DNA of 64,000 nucleotides from Streptomyces sp. TN58 (lineage in GTDB: Bacteria; Actinomycetota; Actinomycetes; Streptomycetales; Streptomycetaceae), in contig NZ_CP018870.1 of the NCBI RefSeq assembly GCF_001941845.1, positions 3,033,501-3,097,500 of the forward strand, in the 5' to 3' direction. The notes under the pieces are model-generated. The model did no database searches, had not been told where the DNA came from, and saw nothing but the letters and a program-made list of their open reading frames with translations. Below are positions 31,599 to 39,387 of this stretch, piece by piece (within the stretch, counting starts at the first letter, position 1; each line of letters opens with the position of its first letter). A program made the position numbers and the translations under genes.

Positions 31599-32783
31599 AT
31601 GCGACAGGTACTGAGCCGACAGGTTCTGGGCAAGGGCATGCTCACGGCGGCAGCCGCGTCGAGCCTGCTGTCGATCGCGACCGGCGCGGCCTGCGCGGCC
31701 TCCGGTACGGCCGAGGCATCGCATTCGCCGGGCGTGCTCGCCGGCAACAGCGTCTCGGTGCCGATCACCCTCTCGCCGAACGTGTGCGGCAACAGCGTGG
31801 ACGGCGGCGCGGCGCTCAACCCCGCGATGGGGAACACCTGCGCCACCGGCTCCGGCTCGCACACCGGCGAGGGCCAGGACTACGGGCGCTACCTGAGCCC
31901 GGAGCACGCCGAGGCCTTCGAGCGCTACCTCGAAGAGCGCCCCGGCCGCCACGCCGTCCCGGAGCAGCGGCAGGAGCAGCGACACGAACAGCGGCAGGAA
32001 CCGCGGCGCTACGAGGTGCCGCGGCAGGAGGTGCCGCAGCAGCAGGCCCCCCGGAAGGAGGGCCCCCGCCACGCCAAGCCGCGCCACGAGGAGCCGCGCC
32101 ACGAGGGCAGCCACGGCGGCCCAGGCGGCCCCGGCGCACAGCAGCAGGGCCCGCAGGAGGAGTGCGACGACCACCCCGCACCGCCCCCGCCGGCGCACCA
32201 CGCCCCGCCCGCGCCGGAGCACCCGCACCCGATGCCGCGGCCGGTGGAGGAACACCCGGCCCCGCTGCCCGGCCCGGGCCCGGTCCAGGAGGCGCCCGCA
32301 CCGCCCGCGGAGCAGCCCGTACCGCTCCCGGAGCCCGCACCCGCGCCGCAGCCCCCGGCCGAGGAGGCGCCGAAGCCGCTTCCCCAACCGCAGCCGCCCC
32401 TCGACGAGGAGCCCCCGCACACGCTCCCCGCCCCGGCGCCCGGCCCTGCCCCCGTGTCCGAGGAGGAGGCGCCGCCCGCGCCGCCGCACGGCAGCCACCC
32501 CGTGGAGCGCCCCGCCCCGGCCCCCGGCCCGGAGGCCGCACCTCCCGCGGACCAGCCGCCGGCCGCCCCCGGCGGTGACACCTCCGTCCACCTGCCGCCG
32601 GCACCGGCGCCCGCCCCCGCCCCCGCGCCGCTGCCCGCCCCGGTGCCCGTGCCGGCCCCGGCCGAGGCCGGGGCTCCCGTACTGGCCGAGACCGGCGCGG
32701 GCCAGCCCGCGGCCGCGGCGGTCCTCGCGTCGGCCCTGATCCTGGGCGGCGCCATTCTGTACCGGCGCTCGCGCGCCGCCTGA
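31599..32783 (+). CDS. sortase-anchored long protein with a single chaplin-like domain
   Basis: 394 residues. Signal peptide (to about 40), one divergent chaplin domain (HSPGVLAGNSVSVPITLSPNVCGNSVDGGAALNPAMGNTCATG), a charged Glu/Arg/Gln-rich stretch (about 90-185), a long Pro/Ala/Glu region, then LAETG (362-366), a hydrophobic helix and RRSRAA, a class E sortase (LAXTG) signal. Known long chaplins ChpA-C carry two chaplin domains before a sorting signal; here there is one, and the spacer is far longer. Its role is probably to tether chaplin fibres to peptidoglycan. It is followed by a 15-bp terminator stem. Confidence 0.9.
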   Translation: MRQVLSRQVLGKGMLTAAAASSLLSIATGAACAASGTAEASHSPGVLAGNSVSVPITLSPNVCGNSVDGGAALNPAMGNTCATGSGSHTGEGQDYGRYLSPEHAEAFERYLEERPGRHAVPEQRQEQRHEQRQEPRRYEVPRQEVPQQQAPRKEGPRHAKPRHEEPRHEGSHGGPGGPGAQQQGPQEECDDHPAPPPPAHHAPPAPEHPHPMPRPVEEHPAPLPGPGPVQEAPAPPAEQPVPLPEPAPAPQPPAEEAPKPLPQPQPPLDEEPPHTLPAPAPGPAPVSEEEAPPAPPHGSHPVERPAPAPGPEAAPPADQPPAAPGGDTSVHLPPAPAPAPAPAPLPAPVPVPAPAEAGAPVLAETGAGQPAAAAVLASALILGGAILYRRSRAA

Positions 32784-32830
32784 CCGGCAGTACCCGTAAC
32801 CGGGCAGTACCGGTAATCGGAAGAAATATC

Positions 32831-32864
32831 GGCCGGAGAATCCCTCGTGGGATTCTCCGGCCGC
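32831..32864 (+). terminator. perfect hairpin after the LAETG protein gene
   Basis: 15-bp perfect stem CGGCCGGAGAATCCC (32831-32845) with GGGATTCTCCGGCCG (32850-32864), loop TCGT. Confidence 0.75.
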
Positions 32865-32976
32865 TGTCATGTACCCGCTTTCCGTTTCCACGGGGGCCGG
32901 GAATCGTTACGCATGGCGAAAGCGGCGCGCCGGTCGCCGCTGACGCCTCTGTCCACGAAAGAAGAGGATTTCGATA

Positions 32977-33324
32977 ATGAAGCTCACGAAGGTCGCCGCT
33001 GTCGTCGTCGGCTCCGTCGCCGCCCTCGGTGCCTCCGGTACCGCGTTCGCCGCCGAGCCGGCCGCCGCGATGCCCCCCATGAGCCTGACCGGCGGGGTGA
33101 CGCAGACCCTTGACGCCGTCGCACCCGTCACCGAGAACCTGCCGCAGACGGTGGGCAACGGGCTGGCCGAGCAGGGGGACACCGTCAACAAGGTCGTGGG
33201 CACGGCCCAGCAGGTCAACCGGGCCCGCAACGACGTGCCCGGCACCGTCCTCGGCCTCGCGAACGGCGCCACCCAGGCGTCCCCGATGCTGGGCGGCGTA
33301 CAGCTCAACGGCGGCAAGGGCTGA
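32977..33324 (+). CDS. small secreted protein of the chaplin/rodlin island
   Basis: 115 residues: a signal peptide (MKLTKVAAVVVGSVAALGASGTAFAA) and a mature part of about 89 residues without cysteine, with TQTLDAVAPVTENLPQTVGNGLAEQGDTVNKVVGTAQQVNRARNDVPGTVLG, predicted amphipathic helices. The family is unnamed to me; the product is likely exported with the chaplins and rodlins around it. ATG at 32977 follows AGAGGA. It converges on a chaplin gene, with a shared hairpin between them. Confidence 0.75.
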   Translation: MKLTKVAAVVVGSVAALGASGTAFAAEPAAAMPPMSLTGGVTQTLDAVAPVTENLPQTVGNGLAEQGDTVNKVVGTAQQVNRARNDVPGTVLGLANGATQASPMLGGVQLNGGKG

Positions 33325-33377
33325 TCCGTCCCGGACCGTCCGTGCCGGGCAGGTCCGTCCGGCACCCGCTGCCGACA

Positions 33378-33419
33378 TGACTGTGGGCGCCACCGGCAAG
33401 GCCGGGGCGCCCACAGTCA
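33378..33419. terminator. bidirectional hairpin between convergent surface-protein genes
   Basis: TGACTGTGGGCGCC (33378-33391) pairs with GGCGCCCACAGTCA (33406-33419), and an inner CCGGC/GCCGG extends the stem past a single bulged A. Confidence 0.75.
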
Positions 33420-33434
33420 GTTGTACAACCGACC

Positions 33435-33674
33435 TCAGTCGTTGACGCAGGTGTTGCCGAACGCCGGGTTCAGCAGGGCGATCACGTTCACGGTGTTGCC
33501 GCAGACGTTGACCGGGACGTGGACCGGGACCTGCACCAGGTTGCCGGAGAGGACGCCGGGGGAACCCACGGCCGCGCCCTCGGCCGACGAGTCGGCGACG
33601 GCGGAGCCGGCGGCACCGGCCGCGGCGAGACCAGCGGTGGCCAGGACCAGGGCGGCCTTCTTGGCAGAGTTCAT
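33435..33674 (-). CDS. short chaplin
   Basis: 79 residues. Signal peptide (KKAALVLATAGLAAAGAAGSAVA) and one canonical chaplin domain, GSPGVLSGNLVQVPVHVPVNVCGNTVNVIALLNPAFGNTCVND, with both cysteines; the closest of the three to the textbook ChpE/H sequence. ATG at 33674 has AGAAGG upstream. Transcribed opposite to the other two chaplins, apart from the 149-residue repeat protein gene on the same strand 145 bases upstream. Confidence 0.96.
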   Translation of the reverse strand: MNSAKKAALVLATAGLAAAGAAGSAVADSSAEGAAVGSPGVLSGNLVQVPVHVPVNVCGNTVNVIALLNPAFGNTCVND

Positions 33675-33819
33675 GGGAAGTGCACCTTCTGTTCGACGTT
33701 CCGCCCCGCTCCGGGGCTCACACCGAGCGAAACGGTCCACACTCCCAGACGACACGGTTCTGCGCACGATCAGACCTGTTCGGCTCAATCGCCGTCGCCG
33801 TGTTGCCGTCCGGGGACGG

Positions 33820-34269
33820 TTACGGAACGGCGGGGAGCTGGAGATCCGGGAGCTCGACGTCGGGAACCTCGGCGTCGGGGACCTCCGGCACGAGGTCGAC
33901 GGGAGCCGCCGGATCGGGCAGCGGGGGCAGCTCGGGGACCTCGACCCCCGGGATCTCGGGCAGTTGCACGCCCGGGATGCTCGGCAGGTTGATCTCCGGG
34001 AGCTGGATCTCGGGCAGCTTGATCTCGGGCAGCTCGATCGCCGGGATCTTGATGTCCGGCAGGGTGATGCCCGCCGGGAGCAGCGCCTTGATCTGTTCGA
34101 GGAGGCCGTTGACGAGGTCGTCGATCGGGCCGGCCGGGGCCGCCTTCGTGGACACCGTGCCGGAGCCCGAGTCGGCGGCGCTCGCGGGGGCCGCCGCGCC
34201 GGTCAGTATGACGACGGCGAGCGCCGAGGGGACGAGGAGGCGGGCGCGGGACGGCTTCGTGCGGTGCAT
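33820..34269 (-). CDS. secreted protein of LPEI-type pentapeptide repeats
   Basis: 149 residues. After a signal peptide (VPSALAVVILTGAAAPASA) and a short helix (IDDLVNGLLEQIKALLPAG), the C-terminal 90 residues repeat a five-residue pattern: LPDIK, IPAIE, LPEIK, LPEIQ, LPEIN, LPSIP, then IPGVQLPEIPGVEVPELPPLP and VPDAEVPDVELPDLQLPAVP. The proline every fifth position with alternating acidic and branched residues suggests an extended, beta-prone or polyproline structural rod. No cysteine or anchor. ATG at 34269 follows AAGGAA. Location between a chaplin and a rodlin gene suggests a structural surface component; no known family is recognised. Confidence 0.75.
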   Translation of the reverse strand: MHRTKPSRARLLVPSALAVVILTGAAAPASAADSGSGTVSTKAAPAGPIDDLVNGLLEQIKALLPAGITLPDIKIPAIELPEIKLPEIQLPEINLPSIPGVQLPEIPGVEVPELPPLPDPAAPVDLVPEVPDAEVPDVELPDLQLPAVP

Positions 34270-34471
34270 GGGGGTTCCTTCACGGGGGGACACGGGGACA
34301 CGCGAGCGGGCCCGTCGGGTTCGCTCTTCACTCACCGTGCGAACACCTTCCACGGAGCGCAACAGGAGCGGGGGCGGCTGGGGCCGCGTACGGGCTTCGC
34401 GCATGTGTCCGCAGGCGGCTCACCCGGGGTGGGGAAAAGTCGGCGACGCGCGGGCCGTTTGAGTGAAGCAG

Positions 34472-34500
34472 CGGAACCAACCCCCTGACCGGCCGGTTGA
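34472..34500 (+). promoter_or_regulatory. BldN-like promoter of the second rodlin gene
   Basis: CGGAAC (34472-34477), 17 bases, GGTTGA (34495-34500). It differs by one base per hexamer from the BldN consensus and has the same spacer and 45-base distance to the ATG as the other rodlin promoter. Confidence 0.6.
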
Positions 34501-34545
34501 TCAGGGCGCTCCATCAGCGGGCACTCGTGCGACAAAAGGATCAAG

Positions 34546-34956
34546 ATGTTCAAGAAGTTCATGACCGCCGCCGCGGTTTCCGCCGTTGCCGTCGGCGCGG
34601 GCGCTGCTGCCGCGGCCCCGGCCATGGCCATCGGCAACGACAACGGGGTCAACACCGTCAACGGCAATGGTGCCCAGCAGATCTACGGCAACCAGAAGAC
34701 CCAGGGCGACCAGAGCCCGCAGCTCAGCCTGGTCCAGGGCTCCCTGAACAAGCCCTGCATCGGCCTGCCGGCGAAGCTCAACGCCCAGTCGCTGGTCGCC
34801 GCGCTCAACATCGGCGTCCAGGACATCAACGTCCTGTCCAACCCGCAGAACCAGCAGTGCACCGAGAACTCCACCCAGGCCAAGGGCGACGAGCCGCTCT
34901 CGCACATCCTCAGCAACATCCCGATCCTGTCGGGCAACGCCTCCGTCGGCAGCTGA
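34546..34956 (+). CDS. rodlin protein (second copy)
   Basis: 136 residues, a paralogue of the product of 30594-31004 with near-identical C-terminal part (PQNQQCTENSTQAKGDEPLSHILSNIPILSGNASVGS) and the same signal peptide layout. The two rodlins are known to be needed together to form rodlets. The copies are separated by about 3.5 kb of chaplin and other surface genes instead of being adjacent, unlike the divergent adjacent pair in S. coelicolor. Terminator at 35012. Confidence 0.96.
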   Translation: MFKKFMTAAAVSAVAVGAGAAAAAPAMAIGNDNGVNTVNGNGAQQIYGNQKTQGDQSPQLSLVQGSLNKPCIGLPAKLNAQSLVAALNIGVQDINVLSNPQNQQCTENSTQAKGDEPLSHILSNIPILSGNASVGS

Positions 34957-35011
34957 CCTCCGCTCCCCCCACCCCGGGGGCCGGGCCGACGAGCCCGCGC
35001 GGTGACGTGAC

Positions 35012-35044
35012 AGGGCCCCGGCAGCGTCCAGCTGCCGGGGCCCT
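35012..35044. terminator. hairpin between rodlin and VKOR genes
   Basis: AGGGCCCCGGCAGC (35012-35025) pairs perfectly with GCTGCCGGGGCCCT (35031-35044), five-base loop; it serves both convergent genes. Confidence 0.8.
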
Positions 35045-35067
35045 CGCACGCGCCGCGCACGCGGCGG

Positions 35068-35709
35068 TCAGCCGGTCCAGAAGTCCCACCACCGGGTGAG
35101 GATCAGCATTCCGATCACCCCGATGTGCAGGGCGGGCGGGGCCCAGCCGAAGTCGATGAAGAAGACCCGCAGCGGGCGGGGGGCGGGGAGCACGCCCGTA
35201 CGGACGTTGTGTGCGGTGACGGCCCAGAACATCAGCAGGGTCGCGACCCAGGCCAGGGTGCACCACAGGCAGAGCGCGTTGATCTCGTAGAGCGACTGGG
35301 CCATGAGCCAGCCGCAGAAGCCGGTGCCGAAGGCCGTGCCGGCGTTCAGTCCGAGCCAGAACCAGCCACGGTAGCGGGCGCCCGCCAGCAGGCCTGCGCC
35401 GGCACAGACGACGACGGCGTAGGCGACCAGTCCCAGCATGGGGTTGGGGAAGCCGAAGGCCTGCGCCTGCTCGCTCTGCATCACGCTGCCGCAGGAGACC
35501 ACCGGGTTGAGACTGCAGGCGGGCTTGAAGTCCGGGTCCTCCAGCAGGAGGAACTTGTCGAGGGTGATCACCCAGGAGGCCAGCACCCCGGCCGCGCCGG
35601 TCACCGCCAGCAGCCACGCCAAGCCCCTCGGGGCGGCGTCCCGTTCGTCCTCGTGTGCACTGCGGGGCCGTCCCTGTTGGCGCGGGACGCCCACTGTATT
35701 CGTTGCCAT
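35068..35709 (-). CDS. vitamin K epoxide reductase (VKOR) family protein
   Basis: 213 residues, membrane protein with about five hydrophobic segments. Active site CXXC in EINALCLWCTLAW, and the loop cysteines in KPACSLNPVVSCGSVM, are the four cysteines required in bacterial VKOR, which reoxidises a DsbA-like partner using quinone. It may supply disulfide formation for the many exported Cys-pair proteins nearby (chaplins, rodlins), which is inference. ATG at 35709 is preferred over 35718 because GGGGAG is then about ten bases away. Confidence 0.92.
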   Translation of the reverse strand: MATNTVGVPRQQGRPRSAHEDERDAAPRGLAWLLAVTGAAGVLASWVITLDKFLLLEDPDFKPACSLNPVVSCGSVMQSEQAQAFGFPNPMLGLVAYAVVVCAGAGLLAGARYRGWFWLGLNAGTAFGTGFCGWLMAQSLYEINALCLWCTLAWVATLLMFWAVTAHNVRTGVLPAPRPLRVFFIDFGWAPPALHIGVIGMLILTRWWDFWTG

Positions 35710-35901
35710 GCGGCCCATACTCCCCCGCCTCCACCCAGAGCGGGTCCAACCATGCCCATTCGTACGCAAGTTGACCTGAAGGTGTGGCGGGAACCCCCGA
35801 TGCTTCCCGGACGTTTTACCGAACCCCGGACGTGATGTCAGAGCCAGGGGTTACGTTGAGCTTCCGCGAAGTGACAAGCTGCGACGGCCTGGAGACCCAC
35901 C

Positions 35902-36669
35902 TTGAGCGATCCGTACGAGACAACCGAGGCGCACCTCGACCGACTCCTCGGCCGCGCCCTCAACTCCTTCGACCTGCCCGACCGGCTGGTCGAGCGCCTC
36001 GCCACGGCGCTCGCCCACAGCTCTTCGCTCTGCACCACCCACCACAACCCGGTGGCGGGCGTCTGGCGGGAGACCCGCCGGCACACCTACCTGCTGGCCG
36101 ACGGCGGCTCGGTCTCCCTGTGGGAGCTGTCGTACCGGCTGGAGGGCGACCGCGCCGAGCGGCACGAGGTCTTCGCGGGGAAGGGCGAGATGTGCCTGGC
36201 GGTGGCCCGGCTGTTCGGCGAGGCCGCGGCCGAGGCGGCCCCCGGCCCGCCGCCGCTCCCGGGTGAGGAGGAGCACGACGGCCCCGGCGCGTTCGGCGCC
36301 CTGTTCACCGCGAAGGGCCCGTCGGTCCGGTACCGGGAGTACGCGGTGCAGGAGTCCGCGGACCACGCCCGGCGGGTGCTGCGCCGCGCGGAGAACCGGG
36401 ACCGGCCCGGCGAGGGGGTGGCGGCTCTGCTGCGGGCGGCGTACGCGCACCACATCACGCAGGCGTTCGGCGCCCGGCAGTTCCTGCCGGACGGCCGGGG
36501 TGCCGGCTTCAACCTGTACGAGCACGCCTTCGTGCTGCTGGACGGCAGCGAGCTGAGCCTGTGGGAGGTCGAGCACACGGCGACGCCCGACGGCCGCCAC
36601 ATGTGCGAGGTGTACGAGAGCGAGGCCGCCGCGCGCGGGGCGATGGAGCTGCGCGCCCGCGTCGGCTGA
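35902..36669 (+). CDS. DUF6227 family protein
   Basis: 255 residues starting at TTG 35902, ten bases after GGAG at 35891-35894; no ATG or GTG near gives a better fit. MSDPYETTEAHLDRLLGRALNSFDLPD and two repeated modules, TYLLADGGSVSLWELSYRLEGD (about 55-75) and AFVLLDGSELSLWEVEHTATPDGRHMCEVYES (C-terminal), indicate an internal duplication. No signal peptide or known catalytic motif. The family is widespread in streptomycetes and of unknown function. A strong shared terminator separates it from the convergent MFS gene. Confidence 0.85.
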   Translation: MSDPYETTEAHLDRLLGRALNSFDLPDRLVERLATALAHSSSLCTTHHNPVAGVWRETRRHTYLLADGGSVSLWELSYRLEGDRAERHEVFAGKGEMCLAVARLFGEAAAEAAPGPPPLPGEEEHDGPGAFGALFTAKGPSVRYREYAVQESADHARRVLRRAENRDRPGEGVAALLRAAYAHHITQAFGARQFLPDGRGAGFNLYEHAFVLLDGSELSLWEVEHTATPDGRHMCEVYESEAAARGAMELRARVG

Positions 36670-36682
36670 CCGGTACGCGGAC

Positions 36683-36715
36683 GGCCGTGCCCGCCCGGGA
36701 GGGGCGGGCACGGCC
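36683..36715. terminator. bidirectional hairpin between DUF6227 and MFS genes
   Basis: Perfect 14-bp stem GGCCGTGCCCGCCC (36683-36696) with GGGCGGGCACGGCC (36702-36715), loop GGGAG. Confidence 0.8.
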
Positions 36716-36732
36716 GGGGGAAGCTCGCGGCC

Positions 36733-38298
36733 TCAGAGGGCGGCGGGCACCTTCTCCGGGGTGCCGTCGGTGTGCTCGGCGGCGCCTTCGCGGTCCTCCA
36801 TGGGGATCGCCTTGCGCGGCAGCATGAACATCACCATGGAGATCACGACCAGCACGCCCACGACCCACCAGAGCGCGCCGCGGAAGGCCTCGACGTAGGG
36901 CGGGCCGAGAACCAGGTCGTCGTCGATCAGCCCGAAGAAGACCACGGACGTCAGGGCGAGGCCCAGCGCGTTGCCCATCTGGCCGGTGGTGTTGATCAGC
37001 CCGGAGGCCGAGCCCGCGTCGCGGCGCGGGACCTCGGACAGGGTGGTGTCGTTGAGCGGGGCGACGATCAGACCCATGCCGACGCCCATGAGGATCAGCG
37101 GGGCGGCCATCTGCCAGGAGGCGATCTCCAGGCCGTAGTGCTCCGACTCCCAGATGTAGAGGATCAGGCCGGCCGCCATGACCAGGGCGCCCGCCTGGAG
37201 CACCTTGCGGCCGAAGCGCGGGACGAGCTTCTCGACGGAGAGGCCGGCGGCGACCGAGACGGCGATGGAGAAGGGGATGCCGGTGGTGCCCGCGCGCAGC
37301 GCGCTCCAGCCGAGGCCCATCTGCATGTAGAGCGTCCAGACCAGGAAGAAGATGCCGGTCGCGATGCCGAAGGTCAGCTGGACCGCGATACCGCCGGCGA
37401 AGCTCTTGACCTTGAAGAGGGACAGCTCGACGAGCGGTGAGCCGTCCTTCCTGATCTTGTACTGCTCGTACCGGAGGAACGCGGCGAAGACGAACGGCGA
37501 CGCGATCATGCAGGTGAAGCCCCACGCCGGCCAGCCGTTCTCGCGGCCCTGGGTGAGCGGGAAGATCAGCATGACGAGGGCGAGGGTCGCGAGGACGACG
37601 CCGACCAGGTCCAGTCGCAGCGCCTGGGGCGCCTTGGACTCGCTGATGAACTTGCGGCCCAGGATCACGCCCGCGATGCCCACGGGCAGGTTGATCAGGA
37701 AGATCGGGCGCCATTCGAGCCCGAAGAGGTTCCACTCGGTGAGCAGCGCGCCCAGCATGGGGCCGGAGACGGCGCCGAGGCCCACGATCGCGCCGAACAT
37801 CCCGAAGACCTTGCCGCGTTCCTGCGGGGGGAAGGTGACGTGGATGATCGCCAGCACCTGCGGCACCATCAAGGCGGCCATGGCGCCCTGGAGGATGCGG
37901 GAGGCGACGAGCATGGCCGGGTCGGCCGCGATCCCGCACAGCAGCGAGGCGGCGGTGAAGCCGGATATGCCGATGAGGAAGAGGCGCTTGCGCCCGTAGA
38001 TGTCACCGAGACGGCCGCCGGTGATGAGACCCGCGGCGAAGGCGAGCGCGTAGCCGGCGGTGATCCACTGGATCGCGCTGGTGGAGGCGCCGAAGTTCTG
38101 GCGCATGGTGGGTATCGCGATGTTGACGATCGTGACGTCGACCAGGTCCATGAAGGCCGCGGTCATCACGATGGCGAGCGCCAGCCAGCGGCGGCGGTCG
38201 GGGGGCGTGCTGGGTGCGTCGGGGGCTGCGTCGGTCCGCTCTTCTTGTACGGGCCCGTTCTCTCTTTCGGGCGATGTCTGCGGCGTCTCGGTGGTCAT
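36733..38298 (-). CDS. MFS exporter, DHA2 (EmrB/QacA) family
   Basis: 521 residues, about 14 membrane segments. AFMDLVDVTIVNIAIPTMRQNFG is the DHA2 motif in TM1, ITGGRLGDIYGRKRLFLIG the A-motif between TM2 and TM3, and SGPMLGALLTEWNLFGLEWRPIFLINLPVGI the motif C/TM5-6 region. It is a proton-driven drug or metabolite exporter. Divergent from a WYL-domain regulator gene with an inverted repeat in the 63-base gap, so the exporter is probably controlled by it. Substrate unknown. Confidence 0.94.
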   Translation of the reverse strand: MTTETPQTSPERENGPVQEERTDAAPDAPSTPPDRRRWLALAIVMTAAFMDLVDVTIVNIAIPTMRQNFGASTSAIQWITAGYALAFAAGLITGGRLGDIYGRKRLFLIGISGFTAASLLCGIAADPAMLVASRILQGAMAALMVPQVLAIIHVTFPPQERGKVFGMFGAIVGLGAVSGPMLGALLTEWNLFGLEWRPIFLINLPVGIAGVILGRKFISESKAPQALRLDLVGVVLATLALVMLIFPLTQGRENGWPAWGFTCMIASPFVFAAFLRYEQYKIRKDGSPLVELSLFKVKSFAGGIAVQLTFGIATGIFFLVWTLYMQMGLGWSALRAGTTGIPFSIAVSVAAGLSVEKLVPRFGRKVLQAGALVMAAGLILYIWESEHYGLEIASWQMAAPLILMGVGMGLIVAPLNDTTLSEVPRRDAGSASGLINTTGQMGNALGLALTSVVFFGLIDDDLVLGPPYVEAFRGALWWVVGVLVVISMVMFMLPRKAIPMEDREGAAEHTDGTPEKVPAAL

Positions 38299-38306
38299 GA
38301 GGAGAA

Positions 38307-38325
38307 ACCTAGACGGGATCTAGGT
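38307..38325. promoter_or_regulatory. inverted-repeat operator between MFS and WYL regulator genes
   Basis: ACCTAGA (38307-38313) and TCTAGGT (38319-38325) are a perfect 7-bp inverted repeat with spacer CGGGA, nine bases from the MFS start codon. Probably the binding site of the WYL regulator encoded divergently. Confidence 0.6.
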
Positions 38326-38361
38326 CAGTGTGTGTCCTATTTCGCTGGCAATCTGGAGTAC

Positions 38362-39387
38362 ATGACCGACACACCGGCACGGCTGCTGTCCCTGCTGTCC
38401 CTCCTCCAGACCCCGCGCGAATGGCCCGGGAGCGAGCTGGCGGAACGGCTGCGGGTGAGTTCACGGACCATCCGGCGCGACATCGAGCGGCTGCGGGAGC
38501 TCGGCTACCCGGTCGAGGCCACGCTCGGCGCCGAGGGCGGCTACCGGCTCGTGGCCGGAGCTGCGATGCCGCCCCTGCTGCTCGACGACGAGGAGGCCGT
38601 CGCCATCGCGGTGGGGCTGCGGGCGGGGGCCGGGCACGCGATCGAGGGGGTCGAGGAGGCCTCCGTACGCGCTCTGGCCAAGCTGGAGCAGGTCCTGCCG
38701 TCGCGGCTGCGGTACCGGGTGGGCGCGCTGCAGTCGGCGACGATCGCGCTGACGCGGGGGGACGGGGCCAGTGTGGACCCGCGGACGCTGACGACCATGG
38801 CGTCGGCGGTGGCGGGGCCGGAGCGGCTGCGGTTCGCCTACCGGGCCCGGGACGGCGCCGAGTCGCGGCGGCTGGTGGAGCCGTACCGGCTCGTCAGCAC
38901 GGGCAGCCGGTGGTACCTGGTCGCCTACGACATGGAGCGGGAGGACTGGCGGACCTTCCGGGTGGACCGGGTGGCCGACGCCTTCGCCACGGGGGCGCGG
39001 TTCGCGCCGCGGGAGCTGCCGATGGACGCGGAGGAGTTCGTACGGCGGGGGCTCGGCTCACGCGGCGCGCAGACGTACGCGGTGGAGGTGGCCTTCGAGG
39101 CGGGGGCGGCGGAGCTGCCGGAGTGGCTGCGCGCGGCCGCGGTGCCGGGCGGGGGCGCGCCGGCCGTGGTCCGCTTCGAGAGCCGGGACGCGCCGGAGTG
39201 GCTGGCGGCCCGGCTGGCCCTGACGGGCCTGGCCTTCACGGTGCGGGAGCCCGGTGCCCTGGCGGAGGCGGCCCGCACCCTCGGCGAGCGCCTGAGCGGG
39301 GCCGGCTCCCCACAGGGGGGAGCCCCGGCGCCTGGGGGGGATAGGCACCGGGGCTCGTTCGGGGGCTCGACGGCGGACAGCCTTTAG
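38362..39387 (+). CDS. WYL-domain transcriptional regulator (DeoR-like HTH)
   Basis: 341 residues. An N-terminal winged HTH (TPREWPGSELAERLRVSSRTIRRDIERLRELGYPVEATLGAEGGYRL), a linker helix region, then the WYL domain (about 150-230; LVEPYRLVSTGSRWYLVAYDMEREDWRTFRVDRV) that binds small ligands or nucleic acid, and a C-terminal WCX extension. Probable local regulator of the divergent MFS exporter. The 3' end of the gene contains a hairpin (39320-39356), and its stop overlaps that of hrdD by four bases in convergent orientation. ATG at 38362 has GGAG four bases upstream, a tight spacing. Confidence 0.92.
   Translation: MTDTPARLLSLLSLLQTPREWPGSELAERLRVSSRTIRRDIERLRELGYPVEATLGAEGGYRLVAGAAMPPLLLDDEEAVAIAVGLRAGAGHAIEGVEEASVRALAKLEQVLPSRLRYRVGALQSATIALTRGDGASVDPRTLTTMASAVAGPERLRFAYRARDGAESRRLVEPYRLVSTGSRWYLVAYDMEREDWRTFRVDRVADAFATGARFAPRELPMDAEEFVRRGLGSRGAQTYAVEVAFEAGAAELPEWLRAAAVPGGGAPAVVRFESRDAPEWLAARLALTGLAFTVREPGALAEAARTLGERLSGAGSPQGGAPAPGGDRHRGSFGGSTADSL
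39320..39356. terminator. terminator hairpin inside the 3' end of the WYL regulator gene
   Basis: GAGCCCCGGCGCCT (39320-39333) pairs with AGGCACCGGGGCTC (39343-39356), 13 of 14 bases, with a nine-base loop. A smaller stem, GGCTCCCC/GGGGAGCC, overlaps its left arm. Being just downstream of the hrdD stop on the minus strand, it most likely terminates hrdD. Confidence 0.6.
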
